Source of the DNA: an uncultured Prevotella sp.
GTDB taxonomy: Bacteria > Bacteroidota > Bacteroidia > Bacteroidales > Bacteroidaceae
NCBI GenBank assembly: GCA_902495455.1
Contig: CABUXJ010000011.1
Location: forward strand, 19,451 to 83,450
DNA length: 64,000 bases
Direction: 5' to 3'
Positions within the stretch are counted from its first letter, which is position 1, and each line of letters starts with the position of its first letter. Made by a program: the position numbers and the translations under genes. The notes under the pieces are model-generated. The model was not told where the DNA came from and did not search any database. It saw nothing but the letters and a program-made list of their open reading frames with translations. Shown here piece after piece: positions 26,716 through 35,191 of the stretch.

Positions 26716-29610
26716 ATGAATAACAAAACGCTTATAATTATCTTTTCATTCCTCCTGGCCGCCGTCACTTCATTGACAGCCCAGCTTCCTGTCTTGAGAA
26801 ATTTTTCTCCGGCAGACTACAACTGTGGGACGCAGAACTGGTGTATATCCCAGACAGCCGACGGCCGTATGTTTTTTGCCAACAACACGGGCCTTCTTTG
26901 CTTCGACGGTTACCGATGGACACAAATGCCAATACCCAACCACACTTACATAAGGGTCGTATTCTACGACAACAAACGTGGCGTCATCTATGCCGGAGCA
27001 ACCAACGAGTTCGGATATTACAGCCACGACAAGGTCTCAAACCGCCTGAAGTTCCACTCACTGGCTGCCAGTCTGCCGGAACGGGAACGAAACTTCGGTG
27101 AGATATGGGCCATCCACGACATGAACGGCGCCATCATCTTTCAGGGCAAGAACAATTTCTTCATCTGCCGGAATGACGGCCACACCGTCAATATCAAACA
27201 GAACGTGCGCATCGAGAGTTCGGCTGTCATCGACGGAAGGCTCATCTTCGCGAACAAAGAGGGAATTCACGAAGTCATAGGCAGACGTACCATCACACTC
27301 CCGGGAACAGAACTCATGCGCGGACGCACCGTCAGGGCCATCATGCAGGACGGCCAGCAGATGCTTTTAGCCACAGCAGATGACGGCATCTTCACATACG
27401 ACGGAAGTACGACACGCCCCTACCTCATGGACATCACGCCCATTCTGTGCGAAGGGCAGATATTCTGTGCGGCGATAAGCGCCGACTACATGGCGTTCGG
27501 AACCGTCAGCAGCGGCCTCATCCTAAAGAACAGACACACGGGAGCCGTCACTTATGCCAATGTTTACACCGGACTGCAGAACAACACTGTGCTCTCGGTG
27601 GCCTTCGACCGGCAGAACAACGTATGGCTCGGACTGGACAACGGCATTTCCTACGTCATTGCAGACGCCCCCTACCGCGACTTGCTCGGATCGCGAAACA
27701 GCGTAGGAACGGGCTATGCCTCGGCCGTATACAAAGGAAGACTGTACATCGGAACAAACCAGGGACTATTCTCGCTACCCATGCCGCTGAGCAGCGAGCC
27801 GCATCCTCGCCGCCCACAACCCGTGACAGGCGTGGCCGGACAGATCTGGAACCTCCGCGTCATCGGCAACAGGCTTTTCTGTGCAGCCGATGGCGGAGCC
27901 TATGTAGTGGACGGCGGGCGATGTGAACGCATCGGGAAGCAAGAAGGTACGTGGAACTTCTGCCCGCTAAACTGCCATCCGGGATACATCATGACAGCCG
28001 ACTATAAGGGGTTCTGCATCCTCCGCGATGACGGCAAGAGCCTGCGTCTGTACAGCCGGCTCAACGCTATCAGCGACATTCAGAGCGGTTCGCTCATGGA
28101 AAGCGAAGACGGAACGATATGGATCAGTCACTGGCAGAAAGGTGTCTACCGCGTACGGCTGAACGCCACGCTCACAGGCGCCACCATAATAGAACGGTAC
28201 GGCAAGGGCCACGGGCTGTTGATGGACGACAACAACGTACTGTGCCGCATGCCCGACGGACTACGTATCTCCTCCGTGGACGGATTCTACCGATATGACG
28301 CGGCACAGAGGAAACTGGTCTACGACAAACCGACAAGCATGATATTCAACAACTACGGCACGCCGCTGAAGATTTTTCAGACGCCGGACGGCAAGATAAT
28401 GGCTATGAAAGCCCACTTCGCCGCCGTAGCCAAACGCGGACGGGACGGGCATTATACCGTAGACAGCATTTCGCTGCGCGGCATAACAGACAGGCTTCAG
28501 CTCGGTCTCGGCGATGTCAGCCAGCTGGATTCAGCCCACACCATCGTCAACCACGACAACGGATTCTACATCATCGGAAGCAAGCCGAAAGCACCGACCG
28601 AAGACAATCGGCTCATCATACGGCGCATAACGTCAACCACCAAGACGGACAGCATTGTCTATCAGGCCGCACCTGCTGCCGAAAATCCCAATGTCAGGCT
28701 GCCCCATATTCTCAATTCGATAAAAATTGAGTTCGCTCTACCGGAATATACGGGCATGAACAGCGTGGAATACCGCTGTTTGCTCGAAGGATATGACAAG
28801 GAGTGGAGTCGTCCGATGAATTCACCATATAAGGAATACACACAGCTTCCACACGGGAAATACACATTCCGCGTGCGGGCACTCAATCGTATCAGCGGAC
28901 GGACACAGGAGACGGAGGCCGTCATAGAGGTTCTCCCTGCATGGTATGAGACGTGGATAGCATACATTATATATATAGTGGCAGCCGGACTGGCTTGCCG
29001 ATATATACTGAAAATAATCAAACGGCACACAGAACAAGAGCTCGTGCGCGTCAAAGCGGAACAGGAACGTCAGATGCGCGAGCAGGAAATCAAGCTGCAG
29101 GTGGAACGGGAGAAACGCAAGCATCAGCTCGCCGAAATGCGCAATGAGCAGCTGGACACGGAACTGAAACACAAGCAAAGCCAGCTGTCGGACTCGACGA
29201 TGAACCTCATGCGCAAGAACGACATGCTCCAACAGATAGACGGGGAGATGGCGGAGCTCTCGGAAAGCATGAGGCGCGGCGACCCTAAGGTGCGCCTGAC
29301 ACGCCAGATTCAGGACATACGCAAGAGCATACAAACGAACATGAACGACGATGACAACTGGGAGAAGTTTGAGGAGAACTTCAACATGGTATACGACGAC
29401 TTCATGAAGACGCTGACAGCACGCTTCCCCGACCTGAAGACAAACGACCGCAAGCTCTGCGCATATCTCAAGATGGGACTGAGCAGCAAGGAGATGGCGT
29501 CACTGCTCAACACGCCCGTGCGAAGCATCGAGACGGCACGCTACCGTCTGAGAAAGAAACTCAACCTCGACGGCGGCGAGAATCTGACAGAATTCATACG
29601 GAACATATAA
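26716..29610 (+). CDS. Membrane-anchored sensor/regulator: propeller, Y_Y_Y domain, LuxR-like HTH
   Basis: 964 residues from ATG 26716 (an ATG at 26698 is also in frame). Signal segment about 1-23. A long periplasmic beta-propeller of the two-component-regulator-propeller type (about 25-660), a Y_Y_Y-like domain (about 680-740), one transmembrane helix (about 747-768), a charged coiled coil (about 775-860), and a C-terminal LuxR-like helix-turn-helix (about 907-964: LKMGLSSKEMASLLNTPVRS). There is no histidine kinase or receiver domain. It would sense ligand in the periplasm and bind DNA directly from the membrane. It is divergent from the beta-glucan locus and probably controls it in response to beta-glucan fragments (inference). 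Confidence 0.85.
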   Translation: MNNKTLIIIFSFLLAAVTSLTAQLPVLRNFSPADYNCGTQNWCISQTADGRMFFANNTGLLCFDGYRWTQMPIPNHTYIRVVFYDNKRGVIYAGATNEFGYYSHDKVSNRLKFHSLAASLPERERNFGEIWAIHDMNGAIIFQGKNNFFICRNDGHTVNIKQNVRIESSAVIDGRLIFANKEGIHEVIGRRTITLPGTELMRGRTVRAIMQDGQQMLLATADDGIFTYDGSTTRPYLMDITPILCEGQIFCAAISADYMAFGTVSSGLILKNRHTGAVTYANVYTGLQNNTVLSVAFDRQNNVWLGLDNGISYVIADAPYRDLLGSRNSVGTGYASAVYKGRLYIGTNQGLFSLPMPLSSEPHPRRPQPVTGVAGQIWNLRVIGNRLFCAADGGAYVVDGGRCERIGKQEGTWNFCPLNCHPGYIMTADYKGFCILRDDGKSLRLYSRLNAISDIQSGSLMESEDGTIWISHWQKGVYRVRLNATLTGATIIERYGKGHGLLMDDNNVLCRMPDGLRISSVDGFYRYDAAQRKLVYDKPTSMIFNNYGTPLKIFQTPDGKIMAMKAHFAAVAKRGRDGHYTVDSISLRGITDRLQLGLGDVSQLDSAHTIVNHDNGFYIIGSKPKAPTEDNRLIIRRITSTTKTDSIVYQAAPAAENPNVRLPHILNSIKIEFALPEYTGMNSVEYRCLLEGYDKEWSRPMNSPYKEYTQLPHGKYTFRVRALNRISGRTQETEAVIEVLPAWYETWIAYIIYIVAAGLACRYILKIIKRHTEQELVRVKAEQERQMREQEIKLQVEREKRKHQLAEMRNEQLDTELKHKQSQLSDSTMNLMRKNDMLQQIDGEMAELSESMRRGDPKVRLTRQIQDIRKSIQTNMNDDDNWEKFEENFNMVYDDFMKTLTARFPDLKTNDRKLCAYLKMGLSSKEMASLLNTPVRSIETARYRLRKKLNLDGGENLTEFIRNI

Positions 29611-29625
29611 TCAGCATAATATTTG

Positions 29626-29666
29626 TATGGCTCATCACTCCAAATGTCGTATGAGCCATAAAAAAA
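29626..29666 (+). terminator. Terminator of the sensor/regulator gene
   Basis: A perfect 10-bp stem TATGGCTCAT (29626-29635) / ATGAGCCATA (29651-29660), 16 bp after the stop. It is followed by A-rich rather than T-rich sequence, so it acts together with the next hairpin. Confidence 0.6.
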
Positions 29667-29725
29667 TCTCAATCATAAACCAAGAGAGTGACAAAGACTC
29701 TCATAATTTATAATTGAGATTTTTT
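29661..29725. terminator. Bidirectional terminator between regulator and hsp20
   Basis: Outer arms AAAAAATCTCAAT (29661-29673) and ATTGAGATTTTTT (29713-29725) enclose an inner hairpin GAGAGT/ACTCTC. The T-run on either strand serves the converging regulator (+) and hsp20 (-) genes. Confidence 0.85.
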
Positions 29726-29757
29726 AATTATCCAGTCGGAACTTGCCGACAAGCAAA

Positions 29758-30183
29758 CTATCCGACGGTTATCTGACGGGCCACTTTGACCTTTGTCTCC
29801 ACCACCTTAGGCAGTTCGACGGTCAGCACCCCGTTTTCGACACGTGCGGCAATCTGGTCCTTGTCTACGTCGTCCGGAAGAATGAGCGTCTGCTCAAACT
29901 TAGAATATGCGAACTCACGGCGCAAGTAGCGCATATTGCTGTTTTCCTCCTTCTTCTCCTGCTTGTTCTCCATCTTTATGATGAGGTTGCCCTCGTCATT
30001 GATATGTACGCAGAAGTCCTCCTTTGCCATTCCCGGAGCGGCCAGCTCCACGATGTAGCCCTTATCCGATTCCTTGACGTTGATGGCCGGTGCCGTAGCA
30101 CTTGTCTTCGGCATGAAGTCCGTTGCAAAAATGTCGTTGAATACGTCCGGTAACCAAGCTGAATTTCTTCTTAACTGTGTCAT
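29758..30183 (-). CDS. Hsp20 / alpha-crystallin family small heat-shock protein
   Basis: 141 residues. The alpha-crystallin domain (about 32-135) starts PAINVKESDKGYIVELAAPG and ends with the typical DDVDKDQIAARVENGVLTVELPK region. The C-terminal IxI-like motif is weak (RQITV). Family members are ATP-independent holdases that bind unfolding proteins in the cytoplasm. Unusually for this genome the start has a strong Shine-Dalgarno, AGGAGG, 8 nt upstream (30192-30197). Single gene, terminated at 29661-29725. Confidence 0.93.
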   Translation of the reverse strand: MTQLRRNSAWLPDVFNDIFATDFMPKTSATAPAINVKESDKGYIVELAAPGMAKEDFCVHINDEGNLIIKMENKQEKKEENSNMRYLRREFAYSKFEQTLILPDDVDKDQIAARVENGVLTVELPKVVETKVKVARQITVG

Positions 30184-30191
30184 AATCTTGT

Positions 30192-30197
30192 CCTCCT
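30192..30197 (-). promoter_or_regulatory. Strong Shine-Dalgarno of hsp20
   Basis: Minus-strand AGGAGG, spaced 8 nt from the ATG at 30183. Other genes in the window have A/T-rich leaders without such a site, so high translation of this stress gene is likely. Confidence 0.7.
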
Positions 30198-30596
30198 ATT
30201 TTTACAATTGTTATTGTTTTATTTCTTTTTGATTGCCTTGCGAAAGGCTTTCGCTTATCTTAATGCAACAAGCGTACCAACGGCATCTTAACTGTCATTT
30301 TGTCTGTTTTGTGCGTCATTATGTCAGACACGAACCGTTCATATTATATATTAAGATATCTTTGATGAAACCATCCGAGCGTGAACAGACTTCAATCCGA
30401 ATCATTCCGGAAAGTAAAATAACTTATTTTACTCACCAATATAACTTATATTACCAACCAGTATAAGTTATTTTACTTTGCAATATAACTTATTTTACTT
30501 CACCAAACAAACGAGACTGAAGTATAATAAACATGCGCCACTCCGGCTTTCATAATGCCGGCGACATATTGTTCCTGAAAAAAACATCAGAGAATG
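30198..30596. other. Divergent gap between hsp20 and ilvA
   Basis: No gene. It contains the 22-bp tandem repeats (30415-30504). I could not find a clear hsp20 promoter; no TAnnTTTG lies at a sensible distance on the minus strand. Confidence 0.6.
30415..30504. repeat. 22-bp tandem repeat, about four units
   Basis: Units of the type TTACTCACCAATATAACTTA, repeated with a 22-bp period; individual units differ at several positions. It is related to the array at 17889-17959. It lies about 90 bp upstream of the ilvA promoter and 230 bp upstream of hsp20. Confidence 0.65.
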
Positions 30597-30629
30597 TTTG
30601 CCGGATGAAGAATAATATGCTAATTTTGT
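30597..30629 (+). promoter_or_regulatory. Promoter of ilvA-ridA
   Basis: TTTG at 30597-30600, 20 bp, TAATTTTGT at 30621-30629. The ilvA ATG is 25 nt further downstream. Confidence 0.75.
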
Positions 30630-30653
30630 GACAACAAAAAAAAACTTAAAGAA

Positions 30654-31859
30654 ATGCTCAACTTAGATAACTTCTACAAGGCACGTTATGTCCTCAGCAA
30701 AACCATACGCAAGACGGAACTGGTGAGGGCCCCGAAGATTAACCCCGAGTGTGATGTCTACCTCAAACCGGAAAATCTCCAAGAGACAGGCTCGTTCAAA
30801 GTGCGCGGCGCATGCTATAAGATTTCGCAGCTCACCGACGAGGAAAAAGCACGCGGCGTTATCGCCTGTTCGGCCGGCAACCACGCGCAGGGCGTGGCTC
30901 TCGGAGCTACGGCTCATGGCATAAAGTCACTCATCTGTCTGCCCGAAGGCGCTCCCATCAGTAAGGTGGAGGCAACGAAAAACTACGGGGCGGAGGTCTG
31001 TCTCGTGCCGGGTGTCTACGACGACGCCTACCGCAAGGCACTCGAACTGAAAGAGGAAAAGGGCTACACGTTCATCCACCCGTTTGACGACGAAAACGTC
31101 ATCGCCGGACAGGGCACAATCGGACTCGAAGTGCTCGAACAGCTGCCTGACGTCGAAGCTATCGTCGTGCCCGTCGGCGGCGGCGGCCTCATCAGCGGCA
31201 TCGCTTTTGCCGTGAAGTCGCTCAACCCGGCCATCAAAGTCTATGGCATACAGGCCGCCGGCGCAGCCAGCATGGTCCACAGTCTGGAGGTCAGACACAA
31301 GGAGGCCCTGCCTTCGGTGTCGACCGTGGCCGACGGTATCGCCGTCAAGGAGCCGGGCGACCTGACCTATGAGATATGCAGCAAATATGTCGACGAGATT
31401 GTCACCGTCACGGAAGACGAGATCTGCGGAGCCATCCTCCATCTGCTCGAGCAGGAGAAGGTGGTCGCCGAAGGAGCCGGAGCGACGAGTGTGGCGGCCG
31501 TGCTGTACAATAAGATACCGGTGAAAGGCAAAAAGACGGTGTGCATCGTCAGCGGCGGAAACATCGACGTGACCATACTCAACCGCGTCATCAAGCGAGG
31601 TCTGACAAAGAGTGGACGCTACTGCACCATCAACATCGAACTGGACGACCGCCCCGGCACGCTTGTCGAAGTGGCCTCAGTGATAGCCCGTTGCGGCGGC
31701 AACATCACCAGCGTACACCACAACCGCCACGGCGACAGCGAGAAAATAAACGCCTGCATCCTGCGCATCGTATGTGAGACGCGCAACGCAGAGCACATCG
31801 CAGAGATAAACAAGGCGCTCAGAGAGAGCGGATTCAAACTCCTGACAACGGAAAAGTAA
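30654..31859 (+). CDS. ilvA: Threonine ammonia-lyase
   Basis: 401 residues, the short threonine dehydratase form with one ACT domain. ETGSFKVRGA places the PLP lysine at about residue 49; PVGGGGLISG is the phosphate-binding glycine loop; the C-terminal region (about 325-400, NIELDDRPGTLVEVASVIAR) is the ACT regulatory domain. It converts threonine to 2-oxobutyrate and ammonia, the first step to isoleucine, or serves catabolism. The ridA gene 53 bp downstream removes the reactive 2-aminoacrylate/2-aminocrotonate intermediates made by this enzyme, so the pair is a functional operon. Confidence 0.93.
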   Translation: MLNLDNFYKARYVLSKTIRKTELVRAPKINPECDVYLKPENLQETGSFKVRGACYKISQLTDEEKARGVIACSAGNHAQGVALGATAHGIKSLICLPEGAPISKVEATKNYGAEVCLVPGVYDDAYRKALELKEEKGYTFIHPFDDENVIAGQGTIGLEVLEQLPDVEAIVVPVGGGGLISGIAFAVKSLNPAIKVYGIQAAGAASMVHSLEVRHKEALPSVSTVADGIAVKEPGDLTYEICSKYVDEIVTVTEDEICGAILHLLEQEKVVAEGAGATSVAAVLYNKIPVKGKKTVCIVSGGNIDVTILNRVIKRGLTKSGRYCTINIELDDRPGTLVEVASVIARCGGNITSVHHNRHGDSEKINACILRIVCETRNAEHIAEINKALRESGFKLLTTEK

Positions 31860-31912
31860 CAGAACTCCAAATCCTAAAGAACATTCATCAAACTAATAGA
31901 ACAACAACGATT

Positions 31913-32287
31913 ATGAAAGAATTACACACAGACAAGGCTCCCGCGGCCATCGGCCCGTACAGCCAGGCAATAGAAGTAAACGGAATGGTGTTCGCCTCCG
32001 GCCAAATTCCCCTCGACCCCGCAACGGGCAACGTCGTTGAAGGCGGCATCAAGGAGCAGACCCGTCAGGCCCTGACCAACGCCAAAGCCATCATGGAGTC
32101 AGCCGGACTCTCACTGGCCAACGTCGTCAAGACGACCGTCTTCATGGCCGACATGTCCGACTTCGCAGCTATGAACGAAGTCTACACCACCTTCTTCACC
32201 GAACCCTACCCCGCCCGCTCCGCCGTAGCCGTCAAGGCTCTGCCGAAGGGCGTGCTCGTGGAAGTGGAGTGCATAGCGGCGAGATAA
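31913..32287 (+). CDS. ridA: RidA family reactive intermediate/imine deaminase
   Basis: 124 residues, the family length. GPYSQAIEVNGMVFASGQIPLDP and the C-terminal PARSAVAV-LPKGVLVEVECIA blocks, with the conserved Arg (about 105) and Glu (about 120), identify it. It hydrolyses enamine/imine intermediates released by PLP enzymes such as IlvA, which is encoded immediately upstream. Confidence 0.95.
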   Translation: MKELHTDKAPAAIGPYSQAIEVNGMVFASGQIPLDPATGNVVEGGIKEQTRQALTNAKAIMESAGLSLANVVKTTVFMADMSDFAAMNEVYTTFFTEPYPARSAVAVKALPKGVLVEVECIAAR

Positions 32288-32311
32288 AAAAACAAAGCAC
32301 AGAGATACAAG

Positions 32312-32369
32312 AGGATTTATTCAAAGAATACAATATTTACAAACTTACTTCTTTGAATAAATCCTTTTG
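32312..32369 (+). terminator. Terminator after ridA
   Basis: A 17-bp perfect stem AGGATTTATTCAAAGAA (32312-32328) / complement (32349-32365) with a 20-nt loop and TTTTG after it. AT-rich but long, 24 bp after the ridA stop. Confidence 0.7.
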
Positions 32370-32370
32370 T

Positions 32371-32500
32371 AAGTATATTGCAACAATTAGTTTATATTTT
32401 GAACACAGAGACACGGAGACACAGAGTTATATTGTCCTCTGTGTCTCCGTGTCTCTGTGTTCAAAAAACTTATTATAAAGTAATAATGAATACTTACTTA
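32371..32500. repeat. Family C element, copy C2
   Basis: A 130-bp reverse-complement copy of 15412-15543. The palindrome core is at 32401-32462 and AT-rich flanks carry AAGTATATTGCAACAATTAG on one side and AATAATGAATACTTACTTA on the other. Only a few bases differ from C1. It lies between ridA and the 3' end of the GH31 gene. Confidence 0.85.
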
Positions 32501-32525
32501 TCTCTGTCCCTTTACATTAAAAATA

Positions 32526-34961
32526 CTACAGTCTCACTACGACTTCCTCGCCATCATAATCTACCGTCCGTATCGTCTGCAACGCTGCCGCTCCGCGACC
32601 GGCAGAATGATTGACCATCACGATATTGAACTTGCGGCTGCGCAACATCTCAGGGAAAGAGCCGTTGCGCCGGCCAATGGTAAGAGTGCGCTGCGCCTCG
32701 TCCCAACGGAACTCTATCTGAGTGTAGCGGCCGCGCTCATAGTCGTAGCCGTCGCCGCGGTCTTCATAGAGCGTGAAACTGCCGTCGGCACCGGGATATA
32801 TGCGCATGTCGAGATTGTTCCACGGTTTCTCCGACGAATACTGCACCTCAGGACCCCACGGAAGTATGCTGCCGGCACGCACGTAGACCGGCATCTCACA
32901 GATGGGACACGGGCGCGGCACGTCACGGCCTCCGTCAAAAAACTCATTCGTCCAGAAGTCATACCATTTCGTGCCCGCCGGCAGGTAAACTCTGACGGGA
33001 GCGGCCGCTTTCTCCACCTCGGGATATATCAGATGGGCGCGGCCATTGCTCTCGCGCCATGTGTAGAGCGGGTCAGTGACGGGACGCACTAAGAGCGAAC
33101 GGCCGAACATATACTCATCGTTGAGGTCCACGGCACGGTCGTCATCGGCAAAGTCCATCACGAGCGGACGCATCATCGAACCGTCATTCAGCACCACGTC
33201 GCCCTGCGTGCTGTAAATATACGGCAGCAGACGGTAACGCAGACGGATGAAGTCATGCTGTACGTCGTAGGCCCACTCGCCGGGCTTGCCGAACTCATAG
33301 AGCTCGCTCACCATCGGCGAAGAGCAGTGGTTGCGCATCAGCGGCAAGAATGTCGCCCACTGCATCCAGCGCACCTGCAACTCCTGCATACCGGGATTTC
33401 GTGGACTGTTGCGATAGTATTTGCCGAAAAAACCGCCGATGTCCGTGTTCCAGAACGGTACGCCGCAGATGACGAAGTTCAATCCCGACGGTATCTGCGC
33501 CTTCATCTCGTCCCACGTGCTGGCTATGTCGCCGCTCCACGAGAACGTGCCGTAGTGCTGTATGCCTATCTGTCCGCTACGTGTCATCTGCACGCTGCGC
33601 TTGTCGTTGCCCTTCATGCGACGCTGATGCTCGTATATGCCGCGGTTATGCTCTATGGCAAAGGCATTCTTCACGCTGCGCCATGAGCCGCGTGCCGTCA
33701 TATAGTCATCGTCGCCGGGCTTCTCGAAGTGGTCGGGTTCCGACGAATCCGTCCACCATGCGTCGAAGCCTATCTTATAGAGATTTGTCAGATGCTTCCA
33801 GTAGATGTCGCGCGCCTTGGGATTGAAAGCATCGTATGGCAGCGTGCCGCTCTTTCTCGGCCACGTTTCAAAAGGCAGCAGCGCGCCTATCTTCTTCATT
33901 TCGGCATACGGCTCAGTCCACGGTCCGAAGTTGGCCCAAATGGAAATCATCAGCCGCGCATTGTTGCGGTGCACATATTCGGCCATATCCGCAGGACTCT
34001 TCAGCCGCGGCTCGGCCTGACGCGCCATCTTGCGCATGTCACGCGGAAGATATTTGTCCCATGCCGGGTCGCCCACCTTATTTATATAGTATGGATTCAT
34101 GAAACGCATCGCGTTCCAATTTGAGTCGCATCCCCAATACTGCCAGTCCTGCACAATGGCGTCGAGCGGAATCTGCAACTCGCGGTAGCGGTCGAGCACT
34201 CCGGCCAGCTCGTCGGATGTCTTGTAGCGCTCGCGGCACTGCCAGTGGCCCATTGCCCAGAGTGGGAACATCGTTGCACGGCCCGTCAACGCGCGCAGTC
34301 CGGCGATGACACCGTCGGCTGTACCGTCACGATATATGAAATAGTAGTCGGTCATGTCAGCCACCTCACTCTTGAACGTCGTTCCGGAAGCATCATCATC
34401 GAAGAACGAGCGGCTCATGTTATCCCAAAACACGCCGTAGCCCTTGCGGCTGATGAAGACGGGGATGGTGGTGTATGTGTTGGTATTCCACAACTTGATG
34501 TGCTTGCCGCGCAGGTTGAGCGTAGGGTCCTTGCGCTGGCCGAGACCGAAGATGCGCTCGCCCTCGTCAAGACGCCACGTCTGCGAGACGATATACCGTC
34601 CCTCGTCGACGTCACCGCGGCGCATCTCGAACACCGGTGCCGATGTTTCGCGCAGCAACGTGTCGCCGGTAGCGGAGAGAAACAGTGCCGTACCCGCGTT
34701 GTCGTCCACCACCACGCACATGGCCTCCGTGGCATACTCCGTGCATCCGTCTTTCACTGCTGTCTTCACGTCCACCTTCTCCGGCTTCATCACCACCGTG
34801 AAGCTCTTCTTCTCCGGCTGCGTCTTTTTCGACAATGGATATTTCACCACCCGCACTATCTGCGGCGAATAGAACTCAATGCGTGTCTGCGTCCTGTCCT
34901 CGGCCGCCACACCACACGCCGCGCAACACGCGGCAATGAGCATAATCAGTTGTTGTTTCAT
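32526..34961 (-). CDS. GH31 family alpha-glycosidase (alpha-xylosidase-like)
   Basis: 811 residues. Signal region 1-20; the AACG stretch at Cys16 could also be a lipobox. An N-terminal beta-sandwich (about 25-225), the (beta/alpha)8 barrel from about 230 (MFPLWAMGHWQCRERY) to 640, then C-terminal beta domains. WWTDSSEPD holds the nucleophile Asp405 and SWSGDIASTW the acid/base Asp478. The WWTDSSEPD form and overall layout are close to alpha-xylosidases of xyloglucan loci, but alpha-glucosidase activity cannot be excluded. It lies downstream of an AraC-type membrane regulator and has its own -7 element at 35066-35074. Confidence 0.9.
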   Translation of the reverse strand: MKQQLIMLIAACCAACGVAAEDRTQTRIEFYSPQIVRVVKYPLSKKTQPEKKSFTVVMKPEKVDVKTAVKDGCTEYATEAMCVVVDDNAGTALFLSATGDTLLRETSAPVFEMRRGDVDEGRYIVSQTWRLDEGERIFGLGQRKDPTLNLRGKHIKLWNTNTYTTIPVFISRKGYGVFWDNMSRSFFDDDASGTTFKSEVADMTDYYFIYRDGTADGVIAGLRALTGRATMFPLWAMGHWQCRERYKTSDELAGVLDRYRELQIPLDAIVQDWQYWGCDSNWNAMRFMNPYYINKVGDPAWDKYLPRDMRKMARQAEPRLKSPADMAEYVHRNNARLMISIWANFGPWTEPYAEMKKIGALLPFETWPRKSGTLPYDAFNPKARDIYWKHLTNLYKIGFDAWWTDSSEPDHFEKPGDDDYMTARGSWRSVKNAFAIEHNRGIYEHQRRMKGNDKRSVQMTRSGQIGIQHYGTFSWSGDIASTWDEMKAQIPSGLNFVICGVPFWNTDIGGFFGKYYRNSPRNPGMQELQVRWMQWATFLPLMRNHCSSPMVSELYEFGKPGEWAYDVQHDFIRLRYRLLPYIYSTQGDVVLNDGSMMRPLVMDFADDDRAVDLNDEYMFGRSLLVRPVTDPLYTWRESNGRAHLIYPEVEKAAAPVRVYLPAGTKWYDFWTNEFFDGGRDVPRPCPICEMPVYVRAGSILPWGPEVQYSSEKPWNNLDMRIYPGADGSFTLYEDRGDGYDYERGRYTQIEFRWDEAQRTLTIGRRNGSFPEMLRSRKFNIVMVNHSAGRGAAALQTIRTVDYDGEEVVVRL

Positions 34962-35065
34962 CGTTATTATGTGTTATTGGTTTGGTTATATGTCTTTCCG
35001 TTTTCTGAAATCCCCGCTGCAAGCAACTTTAAAATTCAGTTTCCGTCTGCCTTGGATTTCCTGTT

Positions 35066-35074
35066 GCAAAGATA
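35066..35074 (-). promoter_or_regulatory. Putative promoter -7 element of the GH31 gene
   Basis: Minus-strand TATCTTTGC, about 105 bp upstream of the ATG at 34961. No TTTG is seen at the right spacing. Confidence 0.5.
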
Positions 35075-35191
35075 ACATATAACCGCCGAAACCGCGTTGC
35101 ACTCATGTTGATTCGGCCGGTAACGACGTTGAAAACCGCTAATAATCCGGCTCTTCACCGTATCATCTGCCCGTTCCCGTCGCCATTCGAA

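Noticed and set aside
34245..35075. 276-codon plus-strand open frame
   Set aside because: Antisense of the GH31 gene and its leader; no recognisable sequence.
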